A DNA stretch of 64,000 bases from Odoribacter sp. AF15-53 (GCF_003479425.1 NZ_QUHC01000001.1:496001-560000); one strand, 5' to 3'; counted from the first letter of the stretch, positions 1-9,821 are shown. Numbers and translations: made by a program. The notes: generated from the sequence alone by a model not told the origin.

Positions 1-2531
1 TCTTTGGAAACATAGCTGACTAATGTATTCGGGGATATGTTGGAAACAACGTTACCTTGGTGACCATAAGAGGTGCGTAATGTAATTTCGTTAATCCATT
101 TTTGACGGGGAAGCCATTTTTCTTGGTGCAAGTCCCATCTAAAACCTGTGGACCATACCGGATAAAATCGGTTATTTGTGTTTTTACCAAATCGGTTAGA
201 AGCATCATTACGAATGTTAAGTGTAAATGTGTATAGAGAATTGAACGTGTATCCCAGTGTCCCGTAAAGTGAAAATACGTTTTCAACCCGATCGATTAGG
301 TGCATTTCATGATCTTTCAAAGAATAATTTTGGGGTTCTCTAGGATAAATACCTGGGAAATTGTTTCGGATGTATTGGAATCGTTTTTCTTGTGATGAAT
401 AGTTGTATTCCGATATTTTATTGGGAGTGTATCCTAATTCGATACCAGTTTCGCCCGTGTATTTGTTTTGACGGATTTCAATGCCCAAAGTCATGCTGAA
501 AGCATGAAGTTGTTTTTTACCGAATAGACAGCGATAATTGGCTTGACCTTTTAACGTGTAAGCTTCGTGTGTCATGTTCGAGTAATCTAAGAGACCGCCT
601 TCTAAAAGTGGGGATAAATATTTTAGAAATGGAAATTCTTCAGAGGATTGTAGTACACCATAATCAGCTCCTCGTAATAAAGCAATATTCCAGGAATACT
701 CATCGGCCCAAAGTTTACTCCGACTTCTTTCAGAGGACCATGCGGAAGTAAAATTGATACTTAAATTGGATAATATTTGCCATGTCAACTGGGCATTGAG
801 GTGAATATTTGTGGCATGATTATTATTACCTGTGTGTTGTAACTCATGTAACAGGTTAAAATGAACCGGTTTTTGTACGATTTTGCTTGTGTTGTCCATA
901 ATGTAATTTAAAATCGAGCCTTTCCCTTTTTGATAAAATTGGGAAGGACCGATCGCTCTGCTCGTATTTAATGCATATTGTTCCGGGTTTATGCTCATGT
1001 AATAGCCATCGGTTTTTATGTCACTTCCTGAAAGGTACAAGGTTAATTTTATGTTGTTGGAGGGAATGATATTGAAATTTAACATCCCGGTGAATGTTTG
1101 TCTATCATTCCCTTTAAAGGCATTACGTTCATCTCGATACCCCAAAGAGGCGTAGTAAGATATATTTTTTTTTCCGGAGGTAATATTTAAATGATAATTT
1201 TGGCTGATAGCAGTTCTTCCTAGAATTTTGAACCAGTTGGTGTTTTGTTTTTCTAGCTGGGAGACTTGTTTATTGAATTCCGGATAACTGATTTTTTTTG
1301 AGATCATATCCCGGTATATAGCTTCATAACCGATGTCCTGCGGCATATCGGGTAAGGCTATCCCGGCTTCTATTATTTCTTTAGACAGGTTGACTCGTTC
1401 GGTTGAATTCATCACATTTGTATTCCTGTAGCTTGGAACGGGTGAAAAAGTAATATCACTTCGAAACGTTATTTTTTGATTGTTGATGTTCCCTTGTTTG
1501 GTTGTAATCACAATAACTCCGTTAGTAGCTCTGATACCATAGATTGCCGTTGCTGAAACATCTTTTAACAAGGTGATACTTGCGATGTCATCCACGTTAA
1601 TACCAGAGAGATTGTTTCCCATAATGCTGGCTCGGGTGGCGTTAGCTAGATTCCCGTTATTTAGAAGATCGTATAACGTGTTCTGATCAAATGCCCATGC
1701 GTTTTCCCGGATGATACCGTCTACTACTACGAGAGGTTCCGGGTTGCCGACCACTGTGGAGGCTCCCCGTATTTTCATATGTCCTGTTGAACCGATGTTT
1801 CCAGAGGGGATAATTACTTCCAGCCCGTTGAGCATCCCTTGAAAGGCAGCTTCCAAGGAATTGCTCCCGGATGTTCGTATATCTTTCCCTTTTATGGTAG
1901 AAACGGCCCCGGTCATTTCGTTTTTTGCTATGGTTTGATATCCATTTACTATGACATTCTCGACTTGAGAAACGGCAGTTTCCAGCATAATGAGGTAAAG
2001 AGAGTCGTGGGAGAGGGGAATATATGCTGTTTTTTTCCCGATGTAGCTAACGACTAGACGGGATTTATTTCGAGCCGGAATCCGGAATATAAATTCCCCA
2101 TTTTTGTTAGATATCGTTCCGAGTTGACTACCTTCCAATCTGATACTAGCTTCTGCTAGGGGTTGGTGTGAATCATCATGGATGTATCCTTTGATCGTTC
2201 GCATTTCTGGAGTTTGTATTGGTTTGCGGGATATGATAATGGTTTTATTATAGATGTTAAAGATAAGACCGTGTTCTTGTAAACACGATTGCAGAACGTC
2301 ACGAATATCTTTATCCTCGACCTGAAGGCTGATGCGTTCTTTAATATCTTTTATGTCTTTCATTTTAAAAACCATGTCGAATCCACTCACTTGTTTGATT
2401 TTTTTTAATGTTTCTTCTAGTGTTACATTTTTAATATTTATGCTGATTGTTTGGGCAAATAAAGATCTTGAAGTCCCTAAAAAGACCACGAAAAATATCC
2501 ACGAAATGACCATTTTGGTTCTCATTGCCAT
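1..2531 (-). CDS. SusC/RagA TonB-linked outer membrane protein, 3' end outside the window
   Basis: An open frame runs leftward from 2531 to the window edge without a stop, giving about 843 residues. A signal peptide ends near residue 23 (LFAQ). It is followed by an STN domain (about 24-98), a carboxypeptidase-regulatory-like domain (about 103-185) and a TonB plug (about 195-310; motifs MKIRGAS, PLVVVDGI, ATAIYGIRATNGVIVITTK). The rest is beta-barrel strands. The STN domain marks SusC proteins that signal to FecR anti-sigma factors, which fits the FecR and sigma genes just upstream. A second ATG at 2525 is an alternative start. The missing part should be the last 200-300 residues, and a SusD partner is expected beyond the left edge. 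The substrate cannot be told from sequence. Confidence 0.93.
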   Translation of the reverse strand, partial: MAMRTKMVISWIFFVVFLGTSRSLFAQTISINIKNVTLEETLKKIKQVSGFDMVFKMKDIKDIKERISLQVEDKDIRDVLQSCLQEHGLIFNIYNKTIIISRKPIQTPEMRTIKGYIHDDSHQPLAEASIRLEGSQLGTISNKNGEFIFRIPARNKSRLVVSYIGKKTAYIPLSHDSLYLIMLETAVSQVENVIVNGYQTIAKNEMTGAVSTIKGKDIRTSGSNSLEAAFQGMLNGLEVIIPSGNIGSTGHMKIRGASTVVGNPEPLVVVDGIIRENAWAFDQNTLYDLLNNGNLANATRASIMGNNLSGINVDDIASITLLKDVSATAIYGIRATNGVIVITTKQGNINNQKITFRSDITFSPVPSYRNTNVMNSTERVNLSKEIIEAGIALPDMPQDIGYEAIYRDMISKKISYPEFNKQVSQLEKQNTNWFKILGRTAISQNYHLNITSGKKNISYYASLGYRDERNAFKGNDRQTFTGMLNFNIIPSNNIKLTLYLSGSDIKTDGYYMSINPEQYALNTSRAIGPSQFYQKGKGSILNYIMDNTSKIVQKPVHFNLLHELQHTGNNNHATNIHLNAQLTWQILSNLSINFTSAWSSERSRSKLWADEYSWNIALLRGADYGVLQSSEEFPFLKYLSPLLEGGLLDYSNMTHEAYTLKGQANYRCLFGKKQLHAFSMTLGIEIRQNKYTGETGIELGYTPNKISEYNYSSQEKRFQYIRNNFPGIYPREPQNYSLKDHEMHLIDRVENVFSLYGTLGYTFNSLYTFTLNIRNDASNRFGKNTNNRFYPVWSTGFRWDLHQEKWLPRQKWINEITLRTSYGHQGNVVSNISPNTLVSYVSK

Positions 2532-2647
2532 TTATTGTTAGGAATACATCGATTTATTTCATAACTTTGTAATGGTTTTAAGGTTAATTTATTGGATAAT
2601 AATTTAATCTGTTATATCGGGAGATGCTGAACTCATCTCTCGATTTT

Positions 2648-3784
2648 TTATTTATATATATGTATTACATCGTTTTCAGTTCTGAACTGTACTCCGGTTG
2701 CCATATTGATAATCTTTAAAATCTCTTCAAATCCTTTTTCTTTTTTGATAGAAATAAAACATTTGATGTCTTTTAATTCCTCGGAATCAAAAACTATTTT
2801 GAGGTTATAATTCCGTGCAATGATACGCATGATTTCTTCCATACTTGCGTTTTCAAACGATAGATCTCCTTTTATCCAAGCTGTATAATATTCACAATCA
2901 ACAGGATTAATCTCTAATCTCTGAACCTCTTTTTGGTAATTTGCCTGCATGCCGGGATTTAGAACGGCTGTTTGGGTGATACTATCTTTATCACTATGAC
3001 AAGTAACCATGACCTTCCCGGATATAAGTGTCGTGTTAATAACTGGTTCCTCCGGGTAAACCATCATGTTGAAAGTTGTTCCAAGTACTTTTACATCCAT
3101 ATTTTTACTACGAACAATAAAAGGGGTCGTTGAATGGGTTACGTCAAAATACGCTTCCCCTGATAGTTCGACGATACGATTATCTCCTGTAAATACGGAT
3201 GGAAATGTTAATTCACTACCGACATTTATTTTAACAATTGTTCCGTCACTAAGTTGCAGGATATATTTTTCTGCTCCTAGTGGGACGATGAGTTTATTTT
3301 GGGTCGTTGTTTCCACGTTTTGATTAGCGGTATAGATGACCTTCGACGCCCCTGGATTTGTTATTGTTACACCATCCTTGTCAAGATTTACTTTTTGGTT
3401 CAGGTTAACATGTTGCCCGTTATCGAGAATTAAATAGGCATGTTGTAAGGAATATGGCGTTAATTCAGCTTTTTCTTTCCCCCAATAATGGAATGTCAGA
3501 TAAGTCATGCTAGCAAGAAGTACACAGGCAGCTGCTATATATTTGTATATTGTTTTTATCTTGCGGGGAGATTGTGTCTTTTGAGTGAATTTCCCTAAAG
3601 CATTTTCAATATTGAAACTCTCGTGAAGTTTTATATTACTATATAGTTGTCGGGGAGTACCGATTTCCTTTTTTAAGTAATTATCGTGGGTGGCCACGTG
3701 TTCCCAATCCTCGGTATTCAAGGCTTCCTCAATCTCTTTGAGAATTTTGTTCGCTTCTTCGATTTCTTTTTTGATCTGCATCAT
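2648..3784 (-). CDS. FecR-family anti-sigma factor
   Basis: A 378-residue single-pass membrane protein with a cytoplasmic N-terminal region, one membrane segment at about 81-100, a periplasmic FecR domain (about 165-265, with SGEAYFDV and VLGTTFNM) and a C-terminal DUF4974-type domain (about 305-378, beginning GDLSFENASMEEIM). Family role: it holds the ECF sigma factor inactive until the STN domain of the cognate SusC signals substrate binding. It lies between its likely sigma factor (3877-4452) and SusC (below 2531), all leftward. The gap to SusC is 116 bp, so SusC may have its own promoter. The start is ATG ATG, so either Met is possible. Confidence 0.93.
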   Translation of the reverse strand: MMQIKKEIEEANKILKEIEEALNTEDWEHVATHDNYLKKEIGTPRQLYSNIKLHESFNIENALGKFTQKTQSPRKIKTIYKYIAAACVLLASMTYLTFHYWGKEKAELTPYSLQHAYLILDNGQHVNLNQKVNLDKDGVTITNPGASKVIYTANQNVETTTQNKLIVPLGAEKYILQLSDGTIVKINVGSELTFPSVFTGDNRIVELSGEAYFDVTHSTTPFIVRSKNMDVKVLGTTFNMMVYPEEPVINTTLISGKVMVTCHSDKDSITQTAVLNPGMQANYQKEVQRLEINPVDCEYYTAWIKGDLSFENASMEEIMRIIARNYNLKIVFDSEELKDIKCFISIKKEKGFEEILKIINMATGVQFRTENDVIHIYK

Positions 3785-3876
3785 TAGAAATATTTTATTA
3801 TTAAAACAATTGACGAAGTCTATGTGTCTAAATAAATATATATTTTTTTTGAAAAAAATGCAGATAATGTTTTAGG

Positions 3877-4452
3877 TTATTCTGAAGAGCGGAAAAATGC
3901 GATAAATAACGTGAAAAGTTCCGGGGACATCATCTTTCTTAACAAGGATATTCCACGTTGTTTCTGTGTTCTGACAGTACTGGCTGTAGCTCCGGTTTGA
4001 GAGGCTATTTCACTGCTATTGTATCCCTGCAAAACGAATTCCATGATTTTTTTGCATTCGGGAGGAAGTTGATTGATATATTCCGAGAGAATACTGATAA
4101 TCTCCGATTCTACAATCGTGTTCCAAGTTGATTCGTCAGAGGTTTCTTCTGGCAATTTATTTTCAAATTCGGAGACGATCTGGTGGTGACGAAGGTAATT
4201 TAAACAATTATTCCGGGCAGAAAGATATAAATAGGATTTAAGGGCTAAGTGATTTTCGAAGTGATTTTCTTTTTCCCATAATCGGATGAATACATCCTGT
4301 GCGATATCTTCCGCCGCAATGGGGTCTTTTAATATTTTGCACGAGTAATAGGCAAGGTCTTGATAATAGTCCTTGAATAGTACTTTAAATGCTTCGTGTT
4401 GACGGGCATTTAATTGTTTCAAAAAAGAAATATCTGTTTCCACATGCTTCAT
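3877..4452 (-). CDS. ECF RNA polymerase sigma-70 factor
   Basis: 191 residues, typical of Bacteroidetes ECF sigma factors. Region 2 is visible at about 28-60 (AAEDIAQDVFIRLWEKE, which contacts the -10 element). Region 4 is a helix-turn-helix at about 135-175 (QLPPECKKIMEFVLQGYNSS then TVRTQKQRG). It is the first gene of the leftward sigma-FecR-SusC set and probably activates that SusC locus. A TAAGTTTG -7-like box on the minus strand (4460-4467) sits so close to the ATG that a transcript from it would be nearly leaderless; this box is doubtful. Confidence 0.93.
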   Translation of the reverse strand: MKHVETDISFLKQLNARQHEAFKVLFKDYYQDLAYYSCKILKDPIAAEDIAQDVFIRLWEKENHFENHLALKSYLYLSARNNCLNYLRHHQIVSEFENKLPEETSDESTWNTIVESEIISILSEYINQLPPECKKIMEFVLQGYNSSEIASQTGATASTVRTQKQRGISLLRKMMSPELFTLFIAFFRSSE

Positions 4453-4585
4453 ACCAGGACAAACTTATAGTTTTTTTTTCGAATAAGATAAGGTTGGTAA
4501 ATAAATTTTAGACACATTCTTGTTCTGAATTGTTTTTATAGAGATTGAATTCAATAAATCAACTTTAAAACCAAATTTATTATTT

Positions 4586-5950
4586 ATGAAGAATGTATTT
4601 TTTTGCTTGTACTTTTTATGTTCGGTTTTTACTGGATGTAGCCAAGAAGCCCGAATCGAGTTTTTACCTGAAGGAGATCACCGAATTGTTTATCAGCGAC
4701 AGGGTGTTCAATTAAAAGATGGAGAACCGTATGTGATGACATTTAAAGGGGCTAAAATGTTTGGAGAATCTTTTTATTTTGCTTTTAAACCTTATGATTT
4801 CTTTTTAGAGAAAGGCGAAAAACTGAAAGTAAAATTGAAAGATCAGATTCTAGAGGTTGTTAATGATGGAAGTTTATGCGCCCGGCAGAACAATTTTTTA
4901 TGTGAGCTGAACGCATTGAAAATAGATTATTTTATTGACCGAAATGTTTGCTCGAAACCTGGGCGTAAACCCCAATGGAACGTGAATAATATTGGCGATA
5001 CGTTGAATGTGCGGTTCGAGCGGTTTAAAAAACAAAATCCTGATTATTCAAAGAATTTCGGGAAAGTTGTGGAGTTAGAACTTAAGTATTTTCCCATGCT
5101 AATAAAATATTGTACCGAGCAAGGAGGGGTAATGTTTGGGAATGTTCCGGCAAAGGCGTTAAAATGTATTTCAGAAGTAATCGGGGATTCCGAGGATGAA
5201 CGGAGTGTGTGTTCCGTGAGTTACTGGAATATAGCTCACCTTTATGCGGATTATTTACGTTTATTTGATCCTGTAAAACGATTGGGAGATCCTTTCCGTT
5301 ATTATGAAAATGAATTAAAACTGGTTGATTATTTTAAATCAAAACGAGTTCGGGAACGGATGCTTTTCGAAAATTTAGAGGGATTGATGTTCTGGGCGAC
5401 TCCCGATGATAGAGAACAAATTGATAAATGTCTTACTGAATTAAACCCGGAACACGTGGAAAAAATTCTCGCCTTGTGGGCAGATTTGGAAGAACAATTC
5501 AAAGAAAGGAAAACAGATGTATTAAATACTTATCCGAAATTATCCGGTGAGAACGTGAAAGGTGAAATCATAAATCTGGATCAATACAAAGGTTCATGGA
5601 TTCTTTTGGATGTTTGGGCAACTTGGTGTGTCCCTTGTTGCGGGGAAATTCCTTATATTTCTGCCATGGAAGAAAAATTTGAAGGAAAGAATGTTGTTTT
5701 TCTTTCTATGTCTGTAAATAAAGAGCAGGAAAGAGAAACTTGGATAGAGAAAATTGAAGAATCCGACATGAAGGGACTTCAACTGCGGTGGCAACAAGAC
5801 CGAAAGGAATTATATGAATTGTTTGGAATAACTGGTGTACCACATTTTGCTATTATTGACCCGGAAGGGAAATTAATATTAAATCGGTTACCGTATGTCT
5901 CAAAAGGTGTGATTTACAAAATATTAAATAATTTATTGGAACGTAGATAA
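4586..5950 (+). CDS. TlpA-like thioredoxin lipoprotein (1 of 3)
   Basis: 454 residues. The N-terminus is a lipoprotein signal with Cys at residue 18 (FTGC), predicting a lipid-anchored periplasmic or envelope protein. Residues about 20-310 are a helical and beta region I cannot assign. The C-terminal 130 residues are a thioredoxin fold with active site WATWCVPCC (Cys348, Cys351, with an extra Cys352) and a cis-proline loop (GVPHF). TlpA/ResA-type proteins usually reduce disulfides of envelope proteins. It starts a rightward run of three related genes (gaps 28 and 16 bp), divergent from the sigma factor, and may serve the adjacent SusC locus; that link is inference. Confidence 0.88.
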   Translation: MKNVFFCLYFLCSVFTGCSQEARIEFLPEGDHRIVYQRQGVQLKDGEPYVMTFKGAKMFGESFYFAFKPYDFFLEKGEKLKVKLKDQILEVVNDGSLCARQNNFLCELNALKIDYFIDRNVCSKPGRKPQWNVNNIGDTLNVRFERFKKQNPDYSKNFGKVVELELKYFPMLIKYCTEQGGVMFGNVPAKALKCISEVIGDSEDERSVCSVSYWNIAHLYADYLRLFDPVKRLGDPFRYYENELKLVDYFKSKRVRERMLFENLEGLMFWATPDDREQIDKCLTELNPEHVEKILALWADLEEQFKERKTDVLNTYPKLSGENVKGEIINLDQYKGSWILLDVWATWCVPCCGEIPYISAMEEKFEGKNVVFLSMSVNKEQERETWIEKIEESDMKGLQLRWQQDRKELYELFGITGVPHFAIIDPEGKLILNRLPYVSKGVIYKILNNLLERR

Positions 5951-5978
5951 AGGTATTTATCTATATAAAGATACATGT

Positions 5979-7052
5979 ATGAAAAAAGTAGTATTGTTTG
6001 TACTGTCACTGGTTATTACAGTAATGGTGTTTGCCCAAAAACCTTATCGCCTGACGATTTCGATTTATGGGAGTAAGCCAGGAGATGTGATTTATCTTTA
6101 CAAATTGGATCAAAAGACACTTCAGGGAGTGCTTGCCGATTCTATGGTTATGGGAGAAGGAAATCAAGTTTGTTTTACCGGAATCAATAAACACCCTGAG
6201 GTTGTTGGTTTTAGCGTGAAGAACAAGGCTGCGGCCAATAGTTTTGTGATTGATGCCCCGGACGTGAATGTATACAGCGTTTTATTGCAAGAGGAAAAAA
6301 CTATTTTAAATCCTACTGGCTATAAATTTAAAGATGTAAATTTGATTGTAGAGGGGGGGGAAGAAAATGAAGCTTTGAGCTATTATAAAGCTTTGTACAA
6401 AGGGCATGTAACCCGTAGTAGAAAGTTCGGATTGGAAGATTCCACGAAGTATGCGATTTTTTTTAAATCATTGCAGGAAAATCCGAATTCTTGGGGATTG
6501 TTATATCTTTTGAATCTAGGGAAAAGAGATTTTTCACTGGAACAACTTAATGACATGTTAGATTTGTATACAGATTCTGCGGTGTGTAATAGTCAATTAT
6601 ATAAGAATTTAATTGAATTTAGAGATAAGGAAATGAAGTTGAAATTGGGAGAACCTATTCCTGATTTTGAACTACCTTCCATAACAGGTGAAAATATCAA
6701 AATTTCAAATTTTCGGGGTAGTTACGTGTTGATTGATTTTTGGGCTTCTTGGTGTGGACCTTGTAGTGCTGAATTGGTAAATATTCGTAAAGCCTATGAT
6801 CTATTAAAAGATAAAGGATTACAAGTTGTTGCGATCTCTACAGATAAAAAAGAGAAGAATTGGCTGCAAGCCGTGGAAAGCAAAAAGATGAATGATTTTG
6901 TGAATTTACGTGATACGAAGCAGGTATTGTGGAATTTATTTAATAGGAATTCAATACCCTTCATATTATTGATAGACCCGGAGGGACGAATCGTGGCAAA
7001 AGAATTGCGCCGGGAAGATATTTATAAGATTCCGGGTAAATTGATAAAATAA
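5979..7052 (+). CDS. TlpA-like thioredoxin with DUF4369-like N-terminus (2 of 3)
   Basis: 357 residues. The signal peptide ends VMVFAQ (residue 20) with no lipobox, so it is probably soluble in the periplasm. Residues about 22-125 look like the beta-sandwich DUF4369 domain common in front of Bacteroidetes thioredoxins. The thioredoxin domain starts near residue 225 (LGEPIPDFELPSITGENIKI) and has the active site WASWCGPC (Cys259, Cys262). A run of eight G at 6353-6360 is a possible slippage tract, but the frame is intact here. It is in the same probable operon as its neighbours on both sides. Confidence 0.88.
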   Translation: MKKVVLFVLSLVITVMVFAQKPYRLTISIYGSKPGDVIYLYKLDQKTLQGVLADSMVMGEGNQVCFTGINKHPEVVGFSVKNKAAANSFVIDAPDVNVYSVLLQEEKTILNPTGYKFKDVNLIVEGGEENEALSYYKALYKGHVTRSRKFGLEDSTKYAIFFKSLQENPNSWGLLYLLNLGKRDFSLEQLNDMLDLYTDSAVCNSQLYKNLIEFRDKEMKLKLGEPIPDFELPSITGENIKISNFRGSYVLIDFWASWCGPCSAELVNIRKAYDLLKDKGLQVVAISTDKKEKNWLQAVESKKMNDFVNLRDTKQVLWNLFNRNSIPFILLIDPEGRIVAKELRREDIYKIPGKLIK

Positions 7053-7068
7053 TAAATAGTGAATAGAC

Positions 7069-8466
7069 ATGATGAATAAATTGAAGTATATAATCATATC
7101 CTGTATGTTGTTTATTTCGACATTCGTGTACGGGCAACAAATTAGAATAGAGTATACCGGAACAGATTCTCTATGGATATCGGAATTGTGGGCTTTTGCG
7201 TGGAATAAACAGGTTCCGTTAAATTTTGAGAATGATATAGCTGTATATCAAGTGAATAAAACTCCTAAAGTATTGCGTTTAGTTTCAAAATACGGATTCT
7301 CGTCTTTATTTATGGTGGGAGATGATGAAACGGTAGAAGTGAAAGTCGTTGAGAGTCGTCCATTGAAAATAGAGGTTAAGGGAGATAAATCAAGTGTTTT
7401 TTATCATCTTTTCGAGAAAGTTAACCGGCAATATATTGTTGGGAAGAAGGATTTGATAGAGGACTACATGAAAGCCTATTTGAATAATGATACCATGTTA
7501 GCGGGGCGGGTCGAGAAGCAGTTGAATAAATTGCGAAATAAAAGGGAGAAGGCCTATTGGAAAGTATTCCGTCAGGCCGTGAACGCTGGGAAAATAAATG
7601 ACGTACTGGTTATTGCGAATATCCCGCTTGAATTAAAATATCAAATGTTTGATCAATTGGAACAAAGAGAGATTGCTGGTGTGGATCAGGTAAAGAAGAT
7701 GTTAGATTTGTATGCAAAGATTTTTACTCCTGCATATGTGTATAATATGTTCTTTTACCCGTGTATGTGGGGTGATTTGCTCAATATGCAGGGAATGAAT
7801 AAGACGGAAAGAAATGAATTTATATCTGTTACGAAAAAGGATATGGAATATGCCTATTACCTTGCCGCTTGTAATCGGGCTTGTTCTCGGGAGGTGTTGG
7901 AAGATTTGTCTTCCGTGATCCAATTGAGAAGTTTTGATCGTCTCGTGGGGTATCACATGGAATTAGACGAACAGGCAAAGAGAGATACTCTGTTAAGGAG
8001 TTTAACGGAAGAAATGGAAAAAACTTATTTAACAAGAAGCGGGATTCCGTTTAAGAATTTTACAGCGGAGACTTCTCGGGGAGAAAAAATTAGCCTGTCA
8101 GATTATCGAGGGAAGTACGTGTTGTTGGATTTCTGGGCTTCTTGGTGCGGGCCATGTCGGAATATTCTTCCTGAAATAAAGGTATTGTATGATAAATATT
8201 ATCCTTCTGGTAAATTTGATGTACTTGGCATTTCGAAAGACAAGGATCGGCAGAAGTGGTTGGAAGGGATAAAAGAAGAAGCCTTACCGTGGAAAAACAT
8301 ATTATTTTCAGAGGTGAAATTGTCCGATAAACAACAATTCAATTCTGTAACCTCTCTTCCCCAGTTAATCTTGATTGGGCCGGATGGGAAAGTTCTTTTG
8401 AATGTTTGTGGGGCGGATAAAATCGTTCCGATGAGAGACATGATAAATAACTTATTTGAGAAATAA
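7069..8466 (+). CDS. TlpA-like thioredoxin (3 of 3)
   Basis: 465 residues. The signal peptide ends near residue 23 (VYGQQ). A long central region (about 25-330) resembles the layout of the 454-residue paralogue at 4586. The C-terminal thioredoxin domain has IPFKNFTAETSRGEKISLSD and the active site WASWCGPCRN (Cys360, Cys363). It starts ATG ATG; the second Met is equally good. It is last in the three-gene run and ends at a strong hairpin terminator. Its role is probably reduction or isomerisation of envelope disulfides; the partner is unknown. Confidence 0.88.
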   Translation: MMNKLKYIIISCMLFISTFVYGQQIRIEYTGTDSLWISELWAFAWNKQVPLNFENDIAVYQVNKTPKVLRLVSKYGFSSLFMVGDDETVEVKVVESRPLKIEVKGDKSSVFYHLFEKVNRQYIVGKKDLIEDYMKAYLNNDTMLAGRVEKQLNKLRNKREKAYWKVFRQAVNAGKINDVLVIANIPLELKYQMFDQLEQREIAGVDQVKKMLDLYAKIFTPAYVYNMFFYPCMWGDLLNMQGMNKTERNEFISVTKKDMEYAYYLAACNRACSREVLEDLSSVIQLRSFDRLVGYHMELDEQAKRDTLLRSLTEEMEKTYLTRSGIPFKNFTAETSRGEKISLSDYRGKYVLLDFWASWCGPCRNILPEIKVLYDKYYPSGKFDVLGISKDKDRQKWLEGIKEEALPWKNILFSEVKLSDKQQFNSVTSLPQLILIGPDGKVLLNVCGADKIVPMRDMINNLFEK

Positions 8467-8492
8467 AAAAAAGTGCCAATCGGCACTTTTTT
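8467..8492. terminator. Bidirectional rho-independent terminator
   Basis: GTGCC-AATC-GGCAC stem at 8473-8486 flanked by an A run on the left and a T run on the right. It serves the thioredoxin run (rightward) and rlmI (leftward), whose stop codon overlaps its right edge. Confidence 0.85.
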
Positions 8493-9669
8493 ATTCTACA
8501 TACAACACCAACCCTTTCAGGTATTCCCCTTCCGGGTGGTAAATGCTGATCGGGTGATCGGCGGGTTGGGTTAACTGGTGTAATATTTTTACCTTTCTTC
8601 CCGTGTTGGCTGCGGCCGTGAAGACCGTTTGACGGAACAGGTCTTTCGTCATTACCTGCGAGCAGGAGAATGTGAAAACCAGTCCCCCGGGTTTCACGAC
8701 TTCGATCCCTTTGCGATTCAGTTTCTTGTACCCTTGAATGGCGTTATCCAGCACGTTTTGGTGCTTGGCGAAGGCGGGAGGATCAAGAATGATCAGGTCG
8801 TATTTGTTGTGTGATTTTTCGAGGAACTTGAAGGCATCTTCCACGAAAGCCTCGTGGCGGGAATCCCCGGGGAAATTGAGTTCCACGTTTTGGTTAGTCA
8901 ATTCGATGGCTCTGGCCGATGCGTCTACCGAATGCACAAGTTTTGCCCCGCCTCGCATGGCGTAGAACGAGAAGCCTCCCGTGTAACAGAACATGTTGAG
9001 CACGTTTTTGTCTCGTGCATATTGTTCTAGGAGACGTCGGTTTTCACGTTGGTCCACGAAGAAGCCTGTCTTTTGTCCTTCCAACCAATCTACGTTGAAT
9101 TTTAGCCCGTTCTCGATAGCCACGAAGTTATCGGCATGACCGTACAGGTAGCCGTTTTTAGGATTCAACCCGGCCTTGTAGGGGAGGGTTCCCTCGGATT
9201 TGTCGTATATGGCCGTGATTTTATCCCCCATGACTTCCAGAAGGGCTTTCGTGATTTCCTTTCTTGCCTTGTACATGCCCACGGAGTGGAATTGCACGAC
9301 AGCTACTCCCGCATAATAGTCGATGATAAGACCCGAAAGGTCGTCTCCCTCGCCGTGAATCAGGCGGTAGACGTTGTTGTCCGGGTTCGTGACCAAACCG
9401 ATGGCAACCCGTGTCTGGTAAGCCTGGCGGATACGTTCCACCCAAAAAGGATAATCAATTTCTTCTTCCTTGAAACTGAGCACGCGCATGGCAATACTGC
9501 CGATCTGGTAATGCCCGACAGCCAGGTATTCGTTGTCGTGATTATATACTTTCACGACATCACCTTCCTGAATGTCGTTATCTTTTTTCGCGATGGCTCC
9601 CGAGAATACCCACGGGTGGAGTCTGTACAAAGATCTTTCTTTACCGGCTTTTAGAACTATTTTGCTCAT
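8491..9669 (-). CDS. rlmI: Class I SAM-dependent 23S rRNA methyltransferase (RlmI-like)
   Basis: 392 residues, close to E. coli RlmI (396). An N-terminal PUA RNA-binding domain (about 1-75, with LHPWVFSGAI) is followed by a Rossmann methyltransferase domain. SAM motif NMFCYTGGFS, acidic loop SVDASARAIELT, and catalytic motif LDPPAFAK are visible. The family makes m5C1962 in 23S rRNA. It is leftward and monocistronic, ending in the shared terminator. Related PUA-MTase proteins could modify another rRNA base, so the exact target is by homology. Confidence 0.9.
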   Translation of the reverse strand: MSKIVLKAGKERSLYRLHPWVFSGAIAKKDNDIQEGDVVKVYNHDNEYLAVGHYQIGSIAMRVLSFKEEEIDYPFWVERIRQAYQTRVAIGLVTNPDNNVYRLIHGEGDDLSGLIIDYYAGVAVVQFHSVGMYKARKEITKALLEVMGDKITAIYDKSEGTLPYKAGLNPKNGYLYGHADNFVAIENGLKFNVDWLEGQKTGFFVDQRENRRLLEQYARDKNVLNMFCYTGGFSFYAMRGGAKLVHSVDASARAIELTNQNVELNFPGDSRHEAFVEDAFKFLEKSHNKYDLIILDPPAFAKHQNVLDNAIQGYKKLNRKGIEVVKPGGLVFTFSCSQVMTKDLFRQTVFTAAANTGRKVKILHQLTQPADHPISIYHPEGEYLKGLVLYVE

Positions 9670-9679
9670 ATTCTTTTTG

Positions 9680-9726
9680 TGTCGCGGGGCGACGTTACAA
9701 GTTACAAGTTATCAGGTTGCAAGTTG
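9680..9726. repeat. Half copy of the GTTACAA-word intergenic repeat
   Basis: A short GC hairpin (GTCGCGGGGCGAC, 9681-9693) is followed by consecutive words GTTACAA, GTTACAA, GTTATCAG, GTTGCAA. The same hairpin-plus-words order recurs in reverse orientation at 53851-53912 and 58840-58885. Only one arm is present here. Confidence 0.6.
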
Positions 9727-9769
9727 GATGCCCTGAATTCCCGTGCAAAAATAGGTAAAAAAAGCGGTA

Positions 9770-9807
9770 AAAAAATACCGGGAATGCTATTTAGCGATTT
9801 CCCGGTA
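9770..9807 (-). terminator. Rho-independent terminator of the 82-residue gene
   Basis: On the minus strand TACCGGGAA (9807-9799) pairs with TTCCCGGTA (9784-9776) around a 14-nt loop and is followed by a T run (9775-9770). Confidence 0.75.
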
Positions 9808-9821
9808 CTAAAATCTTTTTG

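Noticed and set aside
9136..9654. 172-residue open frame antisense to rlmI
   Set aside because: It lies wholly inside a well-supported gene on the other strand and shows no family pattern; a shadow frame.
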